Below, piece by piece: positions 1 through 5,176 of a stretch of DNA of 8,394 nt. The notes under the pieces are model-generated. The model had not been told where the DNA came from. It searched no databases and saw only the letters and a list, made by a program, of their open reading frames with translations. This stretch comes from Nostoc sp. CHAB 5715 (GTDB lineage Bacteria; Cyanobacteriota; Cyanobacteriia; Cyanobacteriales; Nostocaceae), in NCBI RefSeq assembly GCF_020829685.1, contig NZ_JAIVFR010000237.1:1-8394 (forward strand). The letters are read 5' to 3'. The translations under genes were made by a program, and so were the position numbers. How positions within the stretch are numbered: position 1 is the stretch's first letter; the number at the start of each line of letters is the position of its first letter.

Positions 1-1
1 G

Positions 2-253
2 GCAGTGACAGAAGCCCCCCAAGGTTCAAAGGCTTTCGGGGGCTATGAGCTGGGGACATTAAAAGCTGTAGTCAATCCAGCCCTCATCAAACATTTGTCT
101 GGGTTTCTGGGCAGAGTATTGGGCAACAAATCAATTAAGGTGGGAATCAAAGCAACTGACGGCAGAGAACTTAACGTGGAAGCTAGTAGTCGTGAGGATT
201 TGGAATTCGCTAGGCAGCTAGCAGAAGATTTTTTGAACAAGACAAATACATAA
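2..253 (+). CDS. EACC1-like small conflict-system component, 5'-partial
   Basis: The frame is open from the window edge, so the gene probably begins upstream; the first in-window start is GTG at 5 (82 residues from there). The order of features is a Gly/Ala/Leu-rich stretch (about residues 12-25), a helix with the pattern NPALIKHLSGFLG, a basic beta strand NKSIKVGIKA, a turn DGRELNVEASS, and an acidic C-terminal helix. This order resembles the C-terminal half of the effector-associated constant component 1 family. Those small proteins are encoded beside variable effectors (caspases, trypsin-like proteases, kinases) in bacterial conflict systems, and their exact molecular role is not settled. 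The stop is only 10 bases before the caspase-fusion ATG, so the two genes are probably co-transcribed. No catalytic motif is seen. The family call comes from remembered sequence pattern and gene context, so it is moderate. Confidence 0.6.
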   Translation, partial: AVTEAPQGSKAFGGYELGTLKAVVNPALIKHLSGFLGRVLGNKSIKVGIKATDGRELNVEASSREDLEFARQLAEDFLNKTNT

Positions 254-263
254 AATAGTAACA

Positions 264-2261
264 ATGGCTAAGTTTGCACTGCTGATAGGGGTTAGTGAGT
301 ATGATTATCAGGATAAAGAATTAAAACCGCTATTAGCTGCTGTCAAAGATGTTGAAGCGATGCAGCGAGTGTTAGTGAACCCAGAAATGGGTGAGTTTCC
401 TGAGTCAAATATTACGGTGCTGAAAAATCCCCAACGACAGGAAATAGAAGAGGCTATTGAAAACCTTTTCAACAATCGCCAGAAGGATGACTTGTTATTA
501 TTTTACTTTTCTGGGCATGGAATTAAAGATGATAGAGGCCTATTATACCTGTCAACTCGTGCTACTAAAAAATTAAACGGCAAGCTGGCAAAGTCCTCAG
601 CAGTTGCAGCTAGTTTTCTGCACAGCAATATTAGCGATAGCCGCTCTCAGAGGCAAGTTTTAATTCTAGACTGTTGCTTTAGTGGCGCAATTAGCCAAGG
701 TATGACAGTCAAAAGTGATGGTACTGTAAATGTGCAAGAGCAACTAGGTGGTAAAGGCAGGGCAATTCTCACCTCTTCCACTTCAGCCCAATATTCTTTT
801 GAGCAAGAAGGCTCGGAACTCTCCATTTACACTCGCTACTTAGTTGAAGGTATTGAAACAGGCGCAGCCGATAAAGATAATGATGGCTCGATTTCTATTG
901 ATGAACTGCATGAGTATGCTAGTACCAAGGTGCAAGAAGCTGCACCGGCAATGACTCCCAAATTCTACCCAGTTGAAGAAGGTCATAAGATTCTGTTGGC
1001 AAAGTCGCCTAAAGATGACCCCAAGCTGAAGTACCGCAAAGAAGTGGAAAATCGCATCAATCGGGGCAAGTTTTCCATACCCGCTCGTCGTCTGCTAAAT
1101 TCGTTGCGCGTCCAGTTTAAACTTATCCCAGAGATAGCCGATGCGATCGAAGCCGAAGTTCAACAACCTTATCGGGAGTATCAGCGGAAATTAGAAGAAT
1201 ATGAAGCAACGCTAGTTGATGCAATTGCAGATGAAGCAACACTAAGCGAAACTACATTTAATGACTTGAGAGACTATCAGCAACATTTAGGGTTGAGGGA
1301 TGAAGATGTAGCGTCTATTGAAAAACGGATTATTGGTCAGCCAATACCGACTGTAGCCGTAGAAGAAACGCCTGTACCCCCACAAAATCCAGCTAATCAG
1401 TTTGAGTTTGAAGTGGTGACGGTAAATGCTGAGGGAGAACCAATCAACCGCACTCGCAAACGAGCCGAGTTTTTCCGAGAAAGTTTGGGTAATGGTGTAC
1501 TTCTAGAAATGGTTGCAATTCCTGGTGGGGAATTCTTGATGGGTTCCCCAGAGAATGAGCCAGAACGATACGATTCTGAAAGTCCCCAGCACACTGTCAC
1601 CGTTCAACCCTTTTTCATGGGTAAATATCCAGTTACACAAAGCCAATGGGCTGTTGTAGCTGCGCTGAAAAAGGTAAATATTGATTTAAATTCCGACCCT
1701 TCGTACTTCAAAGGCGCTAATCTACCTGTTGAGAATGTGTCTTGGGATGATGCAATTGAATTTTGTGCCAGATTATCTAACAAGGCTCAGAAAACCTATC
1801 GCTTGCCTAGTGAGGCAGAGTGGGAATATGCCTGTCGTGCGGGAAGGACTACCCCATTTTATTTTGGTGAGACGATTACGACTGATTTAGCGAATTATCG
1901 AGGGACAGATTGGGATTATCAAGGGACATTGTACCCAGGTAATTATGGTCAAGGCCCCAAAGGTGAATATCGTGAGCAAACAACAGATGTTGGAAAATTT
2001 CCACCAAACCCCTTTGCTTTATTTGATATGCATGGTAATATATGGGAATGGTGTCAGGATGGTTGGCACAAAAATTATAATGGAGCGCCAGCAGACGGTA
2101 GCGTTTGGATGAGTGACAATAATGAACGGCTGCTGCGTGGTGGTTCGTGGGACTTCAATCCGAGGTACTGCCGCTCGGCGCTTCGCTACAGGTACGCGCG
2201 TGTCAGTAGGAACAGAGACGTGGGTTTTCGGGTTGTGGTTGCGGCTCCCCTCAGGACTTAG
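264..2261 (+). CDS. Caspase-like protease fused to FGE-sulfatase/C-type-lectin domain, DGR target protein
   Basis: 665 residues from ATG 264. Residues 3-248 form a caspase/metacaspase p20-like domain: the first strand FALLIGVSEY, the catalytic His85 in YFSGHG, and the catalytic Cys138 in LDCCFSG. A canonical 12-residue EF-hand loop, DKDNDGSISIDE, lies at 203-214 and suggests calcium binding. Residues 257-358 are charged and helical and look like two ~44-residue repeats, each beginning near a Tyr and ending ..AIEAEV or ..SIEKRI. A Pro/Val-rich linker follows (about 360-380). Residues 410-660 are a formylglycine-generating-enzyme-like domain (MVAIPGGEFLMGS, QHTVTVQPFFMGKYPVT, YRLPSEAEWEYACRAG, LFDMHGNIWEWCQDGW, RLLRGGSW, VGFRVV), used in DGR systems as a diversified C-type-lectin scaffold. 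Its end, residues 626-657, is the DGR variable region. No signal peptide or membrane segment is seen, so the protein is probably cytoplasmic. Inferred role: a ligand-sensing death protease, with the lectin fold as sensor and the caspase as effector. No ribosome-binding site is obvious; translational coupling to the preceding gene is plausible. Confidence 0.93.
   Translation: MAKFALLIGVSEYDYQDKELKPLLAAVKDVEAMQRVLVNPEMGEFPESNITVLKNPQRQEIEEAIENLFNNRQKDDLLLFYFSGHGIKDDRGLLYLSTRATKKLNGKLAKSSAVAASFLHSNISDSRSQRQVLILDCCFSGAISQGMTVKSDGTVNVQEQLGGKGRAILTSSTSAQYSFEQEGSELSIYTRYLVEGIETGAADKDNDGSISIDELHEYASTKVQEAAPAMTPKFYPVEEGHKILLAKSPKDDPKLKYRKEVENRINRGKFSIPARRLLNSLRVQFKLIPEIADAIEAEVQQPYREYQRKLEEYEATLVDAIADEATLSETTFNDLRDYQQHLGLRDEDVASIEKRIIGQPIPTVAVEETPVPPQNPANQFEFEVVTVNAEGEPINRTRKRAEFFRESLGNGVLLEMVAIPGGEFLMGSPENEPERYDSESPQHTVTVQPFFMGKYPVTQSQWAVVAALKKVNIDLNSDPSYFKGANLPVENVSWDDAIEFCARLSNKAQKTYRLPSEAEWEYACRAGRTTPFYFGETITTDLANYRGTDWDYQGTLYPGNYGQGPKGEYREQTTDVGKFPPNPFALFDMHGNIWEWCQDGWHKNYNGAPADGSVWMSDNNERLLRGGSWDFNPRYCRSALRYRYARVSRNRDVGFRVVVAAPLRT
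2136..2235 (+). other. DGR variable region (VR) at the 3' end of the caspase/FGE gene
   Basis: This stretch encodes residues RGGSW through GFRVV of the lectin fold. Between the invariant TGG (2148-2150) and the invariant GGTTTTCGGGTTGTG (2223-2237) most changing residues are NNY codons: GAC, TTC, AAT, TAC, CTT, TAC, TAC, CGT, GTC, AGT, AAC and GAC. Constant codons (CCG, TGC CGC TCG GCG, CGC) lie between them. This is the pattern expected when AAY codons in a template repeat are mutated at adenines, and it cannot create stop codons. The GC-rich 3' end would be the initiation-of-mutagenic-homology segment. The boundaries are approximate because no TR is present for alignment. Confidence 0.8.
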
Positions 2262-2373
2262 TAGCCCTTTATACTCTTGCCCTTTTGCCCTCTTCGCTTT
2301 TTCCTTTTTCCTTCTTCTCTTATTTCTCTCGCGCTCTGCGCGATCAAATTTTTTTTAGCTAAATTTTGTTTGA
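2262..2373 (+). terminator. Pyrimidine tract plus hairpin and T-run between VR gene and avd
   Basis: After the TAG at 2259-2261 there are about 65 bases almost entirely of C and T. A 5-bp GC-rich hairpin follows (TCGCG 2329-2333, CGCGA 2339-2343, loop CTCTG) and then eight T residues at 2349-2356. This resembles a weak intrinsic terminator. DGRs are also known to carry a hairpin downstream of VR that helps retrohoming, but here it lies about 100 bases from the VR end, farther than in the phage prototype. If it terminates, it would reduce avd and reverse-transcriptase expression relative to the target gene. Confidence 0.4.
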
Positions 2374-2718
2374 ATGAGTGATTTACCAATAATACAGAAA
2401 ACTTATGATTTAATCAAGTGGTATGTGCCAATTTTAAATCGCCTGCCTAGAGATCATAAATTCTTGCTCGGAAATCGGATAATTACAGAATTATATGACC
2501 TATTAGATGGTTTAATTGTAGCACGGTATGCAAAGCAAAAATTAGCTCAGTTAGAAGCGTTGAATAGCAAGTTAGATATTATACGTTATCAAACTCGGTT
2601 ACTTTTAGAGTTTAATTTAGTTAAAACAGAGCGTTATGAATATGCACAAAAATTGTTAAATGACATTGGCATCGATTTAGGCGGCTGGATTAAACAGCAA
2701 AAAATTAAACCAGTCTAA
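2374..2718 (+). CDS. avd: DGR accessory variability determinant Avd
   Basis: 114 residues. The protein is entirely helical by sequence: it opens with LPIIQKTYDLIKWYVPILNRLPRDHKFLLGNRI and continues with long helices (ITELYDLLDGLIVARYA; KLDIIRYQTRLLLEFNLV; RYEYAQKLLNDIGIDLGGWIKQQ). This is the typical four-helix-bundle Avd/S23-like family, including the KFLLGNRI and YQTRLLLEF motifs and the usual length of about 115-125 residues. Avd forms a basic barrel-shaped pentamer that binds the DGR reverse transcriptase and the template RNA and is needed for mutagenic reverse transcription. The start is ATG 2374, and no strong ribosome-binding site is seen. The gene lies between its target gene and the reverse transcriptase, in the classic cassette order. 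Immediately after its stop the DNA turns into repeat elements. Confidence 0.92.
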   Translation: MSDLPIIQKTYDLIKWYVPILNRLPRDHKFLLGNRIITELYDLLDGLIVARYAKQKLAQLEALNSKLDIIRYQTRLLLEFNLVKTERYEYAQKLLNDIGIDLGGWIKQQKIKPV

Positions 2719-2735
2719 TTTATTACTCGTCTGGG

Positions 2736-2907
2736 CGACTAGAAGTCGCGGCTACACAGACAAAACCTGCCTCCGCAGGTTAACAAACCCTTGAATTTGC
2801 AATTAGTCCACGGAGGTGGACTTCGTTTGTGTAGCCGCGAATTCCATTCGCCAGGGCTTATATTTTCAGGTAAATAGCTGTAATTACAGCTATTTTCAGG
2901 TAAATAG
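2736..2907 (-). repeat. Structured repeat copy 1: three-way-junction hairpin with AT-rich tail
   Basis: An outer stem pairs 2746-2758 (TCGCGGCTACACA) with 2828-2840. Inside it are two side hairpins: 2764-2770 with 2775-2781 (AACCTGC, loop CTCC) and 2805-2811 with 2816-2822 (AGTCCAC, loop GGAG). The flank carries a direct repeat TATTTTCAGGTAAATAG at 2861-2877 and 2891-2907, separated by a palindrome at 2876-2891. Read on the - strand, the whole unit aligns with 4731-4867, which fixes its orientation. It contains no open reading frame worth calling. The inner-stem differences between the copies are compensatory (see findings). Confidence 0.8.
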
Positions 2908-2915
2908 ACCACGCG

Positions 2916-3161
2916 GTAGGGGTAAAGCGCAATGCTCATACGTGTCAACTTAAGCTAAAAATCGCTTATCTGTTGGCTTCCACGCCCGCCTAGAAATGAA
3001 TTTCAGGGCTAATAGCTAAAGTCTACTGAAGTAGACTAAAGATTTTTCAGATTATTTAGTCATCTTTAGATGACTTTCGCTATTAGCAAGGAACTGAAGT
3101 TCCTTGCGGACATAGCTTTTACGTTAAGTTGACACCAATGAGCATTGCGCTTTACCCCTAC
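2916..3161. mobile_element. Inverted-repeat element (MITE-like) between avd and the reverse transcriptase
   Basis: The ends are long inverted repeats: the ~43 bases at 2918-2960 match the complement of 3117-3159 at about 39 of 43 positions, including AGGGGTAAAGCGCAATG and GTGTCAACTTA. The element is ~246 bp, contains no gene and carries a nested structured repeat. It sits where a DGR template repeat would normally lie. Its right end runs into the DNA just upstream of the reverse transcriptase and creates an in-frame TTG extension (3145) that is not part of the conserved protein. A clear target-site duplication is not seen. Confidence 0.75.
2996..3105 (+). repeat. Multi-hairpin structured repeat nested in the inverted-repeat element
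   Basis: An outer 9-bp stem pairs GCTAATAGC (3008-3016) with GCTATTAGC (3079-3087) and encloses two hairpins: AGTCTAC/GTAGACT with loop TGAA (3020-3037) and AGTCATCT/AGATGACT (3058-3075). A further hairpin, AAGGAAC/GTTCCTT with loop TGAA (3088-3105), follows directly. A weaker imperfect hairpin precedes it, around 2989-3007. Its layout, an outer stem with two side arms, is like the repeat at 2746-2840 although the sequence is unrelated. Confidence 0.8.
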
Positions 3162-3201
3162 GATAGATGTGGTTCAAATACATGAAAACTACTGTAAAAC
3201 A

Positions 3202-4251
3202 ATGAAACGATATGGAAATCTTTGGAATGAAATTATTGCATTTAGTAATTTACTAAAAGCCGCCCAACAAGCACAACGGGGTAAGCGTTTTCGAGAAAAT
3301 GTTTTAGAGTTCAATTACAATTTAGAACAAGAACTATTTCACCTGCAAGCAGAATTACAGTCGAAAACATATCTTCCAGGAGACTACAGGACATTTCAAA
3401 TTTTTGAACCCAAACCGCGAATGATTTCAGCCGCTCCCTATCGTGACAGAGTTGTGCATCATGCTCTTTGCAACATAATTGTTCCCATCTTTGAACGCAC
3501 ATTTATTAGTGATTCATACGCTAACCGTGTTGGTTTTGGTTCGCATCGCGCCTTGCGTCGCTTTACTGAATTCGCCCGTTCGAGCCACTATGTTTTGCTA
3601 GCTGATATTCAGAAATATTTTCCTAGCATCGACCATGAGATTTTAAAGTCATTTGTGCATCGTAAAATTAAATGTCCTGATACACTCTGGCTAATTAACA
3701 CCCTTATTGATAGCAGTAATGCCCAAGAACCAGTAATTAATTACTTTCCTGGTGATGATTTACTCATGCCTCTAGAAAGACGGCATGGCTTGCCAATTGG
3801 TAATCTAACCAGTCAATTTTTTGCCAATGTATATCTCAACAGCTTTGACCATTTTATCAAAGAACAAATTAAAGCTCTTAAATATATTCGTTATGTTGAT
3901 GATTTTGCTTTATTTTCAGATGATAAAGCTTTTTTAGAAAATGCCAGATTTGAAATAGAGAATTATCTTGCTGGTTTAAGGGTCAAAATACATCCTGTAA
4001 AAAGCCAATTATTTGAAACAAAACATGGGGCTAATTTTGTCGGGTTTCGCATCTTGCCAGACCGAATTCGAGTCCGCAATGATAGTCTGCGTCAGGCAAG
4101 GCAAAGATTGCGGCAGATGTTCTGTGACTATAATGCAGGCAAAATTGGAAATCAAGAAGTATCTCAGTCAATACAGAGTTGGGTTGCCCATTTAAAACAT
4201 GGTGATACATGGCATTTACGCCAGCAAATTATAGCGCCTCTCGTTTCTTAG
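3202..4251 (+). CDS. DGR-type reverse transcriptase
   Basis: 349 residues from ATG 3202, which gives the family's usual N-terminus [14 protein letters not shown]. The open frame extends upstream to a TTG at 3145, but those 19 residues come partly from the adjacent inverted-repeat element. Visible motifs are the fingers region [22 protein letters not shown] (about 80-101), palm motif [16 protein letters not shown] with catalytic Asp135, the DGR-specific IGNLTSQ (199-205; group II introns have a different motif here), the catalytic box YVDD (231-234), and HPVKSQLF (264-271) with FVGFRILP. No maturase or endonuclease domain is present, as usual in DGRs. It copies template RNA with adenine-directed errors, together with Avd, and the cDNA replaces VR. 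The last seven codons and stop lie inside an inverted-repeat element (4230-4380), so the C-terminus IAPLVS may be a replacement. All catalytic residues are intact. Confidence 0.95.
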   Translation: MKRYGNLWNEIIAFSNLLKAAQQAQRGKRFRENVLEFNYNLEQELFHLQAELQSKTYLPGDYRTFQIFEPKPRMISAAPYRDRVVHHALCNIIVPIFERTFISDSYANRVGFGSHRALRRFTEFARSSHYVLLADIQKYFPSIDHEILKSFVHRKIKCPDTLWLINTLIDSSNAQEPVINYFPGDDLLMPLERRHGLPIGNLTSQFFANVYLNSFDHFIKEQIKALKYIRYVDDFALFSDDKAFLENARFEIENYLAGLRVKIHPVKSQLFETKHGANFVGFRILPDRIRVRNDSLRQARQRLRQMFCDYNAGKIGNQEVSQSIQSWVAHLKHGDTWHLRQQIIAPLVS

Positions 4252-4380
4252 CAATATGCTCTGACCTCATTTCCATTTCTCTCTCCTAAAAGGAGAGAAG
4301 CTTTGAATCTTACTCCCCTTCCCTTATAGGGAAGGGGTTGGGGGTTAGGTCTCTATTAAACTCAACAGAGAGGCGCTATA
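4230..4380. mobile_element. Inverted-repeat element overlapping the reverse transcriptase 3' end
   Basis: Perfect 13-bp terminal inverted repeats TATAGCGCCTCTC occur at 4230-4242 and, inverted, at 4368-4380, giving a 151-bp element. Internally there is an 8-bp hairpin (4280-4287 with 4291-4298, loop AAA) and a strong 10-bp hairpin CCCCTTCCCT (4315-4324 with 4328-4337), followed by a G-rich TTGGGGGTTAGG tract. No reading frame is present. The 5' end provides the terminal codons and TAG of the reverse transcriptase. The second hairpin may end transcription or protect the 3' end of the cassette mRNA, although no T-run follows. Confidence 0.75.
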
Positions 4381-4441
4381 TTTAGTACAAACCTATCAAA
4401 GTTTATGACACAGACTACTGCTAGGGCTATTTCATTCTCAT

Positions 4442-4574
4442 CTAGTGGTCTATCGCATTAATTTTGATGGGTAAATCAGTTTTTAAATTTCTCTCTTTTA
4501 CCTCTTCCTTCGTGTACTTCGCGTCTTCGCGGTTCGTTCTTCTAACCCTCAGAACTAATGAGACAGACCACTAG
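4442..4574. mobile_element. MITE-like element, CTAGTGGTCT ends
   Basis: The terminal inverted repeats match at 10 of 10 outermost bases (4442-4451 and 4565-4574) and at about 19 of 22 when extended inward. The element is 133 bp long and non-coding, with a pyrimidine-rich middle and a CTTCGTGTACTTCGCGTCTTCGCGG stretch (shown here as overlapping short repeats of CTTCG/TTCGCG). Its left end shares the pattern CTAGTRGTCTRTC and a TTGATGGGTA motif with the neighbouring element, so the two appear to be one family placed end to end. Confidence 0.7.
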
Positions 4575-4678
4575 TAGTCTGTCAAGGTTAAATTGATGGG
4601 TAGTGTGAGCATCTTGCTCGCGTCGTGAGCGAGACGCTCACACTACCAATCCGTCAAAATGAATTTGACAGACTACTA
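4572..4678. mobile_element. MITE-like element, TAGTAGTCTGTCAA ends, long internal hairpin
   Basis: Perfect 14-bp terminal inverted repeats occur at 4572-4585 and 4665-4678. The centre is another long inverted repeat, 4599-4619 with 4627-4647 (GGTAGTGTGAGC ends, 19 of 21 matching), so nearly the whole 107-bp element can fold into one hairpin. It is non-coding. It abuts the preceding element with three bases shared at the junction. Confidence 0.75.
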
Positions 4679-4685
4679 AGCTTTC

Positions 4686-4869
4686 ACGTTAAGTTGACAC
4701 CAATGAGCACTCCTGTGCCCCTACCAGATGGTCTATTTACCTGAAAATAGCTGTAAGCCCTAACGACTGGAAGTCGCGGCTACACAAACGAAGTCTGCCT
4801 TCGCAGACTAAGGTCAAATCAAGGTTTTTAAACCCGCGTAGGCGGGTTTTGTTTGTGTAGACGCGGTTT
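4686..4869 (+). repeat. Structured repeat copy 2: leader plus three-way-junction hairpin
   Basis: The leader at 4688-4709 is identical to 3123-3144 (both contain GTTAAGTTGACACCAATGAG), and 4731-4755 matches the complement of 2883-2907. The folded part follows. The outer stem pairs 4775-4789 (CGCGGCTACACAAAC) with 4850-4864 at one mismatch. The side arms are AGTCTGC/GCAGACT (loop CTTC, about 4792-4809) and AAACCCGC/GCGGGTTT (loop GTAG, about 4829-4848). This is the second copy of the element at 2736-2907, in the opposite orientation, so the pair flanks the reverse transcriptase. Confidence 0.8.
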
Positions 4870-4870
4870 C

Positions 4871-5164
4871 TAACTTTCAACTTCTTCTTTTGACATTTAG
4901 TAGACAACAAAATTGTAGTCAAGTACACAATAAATATTGATAAATCTTCATTAATCAATATATAACCTGGCGTTAATTTTTAGCCATTAGATTATATGGA
5001 AAACTGAAAATTTTTGTCTAGTTAGGTGATCTAAATAACAAACTACCTTTTGTTAATAACAGGTTACTTACTATTCAAAATGTATGGCATTTCATGTAAA
5101 TAATTGATGGTTTTTTCTGTCAATAATCAAGATTTGCCTTTACTAGATTTTTTATGTCACAAGA
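4871..5164 (+). other. AT-rich leader upstream of the phosphatase gene, no gene seen
   Basis: This stretch is low in GC, has no open reading frame with coding character and no recognisable RNA gene. It presumably contains the promoter of the phosphatase. I looked for the cyanobacterial Pho box (three spaced CTTAACCT-like octamers) and did not find a convincing set; isolated GTTAATA and GTTACTTAC fragments at about 5053-5070 are not enough to call it. Confidence 0.4.
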
Positions 5165-5170
5165 GAGGAG
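5165..5170 (+). promoter_or_regulatory. Ribosome-binding site of the PhoX-family gene
   Basis: GAGGAG lies 6 bases before ATG 5177. It selects that ATG over the in-frame TTG one codon earlier (5174) and is the clearest Shine-Dalgarno sequence in the window. Confidence 0.75.
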
Positions 5171-5176
5171 AGTTTG

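Noticed and set aside
2113..2358. Open frame overlapping the VR in another frame
   Set aside because: It is a shadow of the caspase/FGE gene running into the pyrimidine tract, with a low-complexity Phe/Leu/Ser tail.
2746..2840. tRNA-like cloverleaf
   Set aside because: The stems form a three-way junction, but there is no acceptor/anticodon geometry, no T-arm GTTCRA and no D-arm. It is a repeat, not a tRNA.
2861..2907. CRISPR-like direct repeats
   Set aside because: Only two 17-base copies with a palindromic 13-base spacer. This belongs to the structured repeat, and no cas gene is present.
2739..2948. Open frame on the - strand across repeat copy 1, with a similar one at 4737-4958
   Set aside because: Both encode a similar LCSRDF peptide only because the same structured repeat underlies them. 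There is no start context and no codon pattern typical of a gene.
2719..3201. Highly mutated template repeat hidden between avd and the reverse transcriptase
   Set aside because: The segment has no AAC/AAT-rich run and no match to the constant VR blocks. It is accounted for by repeats.
5030..5075. Pho box upstream of the PhoX-family gene
   Set aside because: Only scattered GTTA-containing fragments are present. Three regularly spaced octamers are not seen.
5174..5176. TTG as the start of the phosphatase
   Set aside because: The GAGGAG site is spaced better for the ATG at 5177, one codon later.
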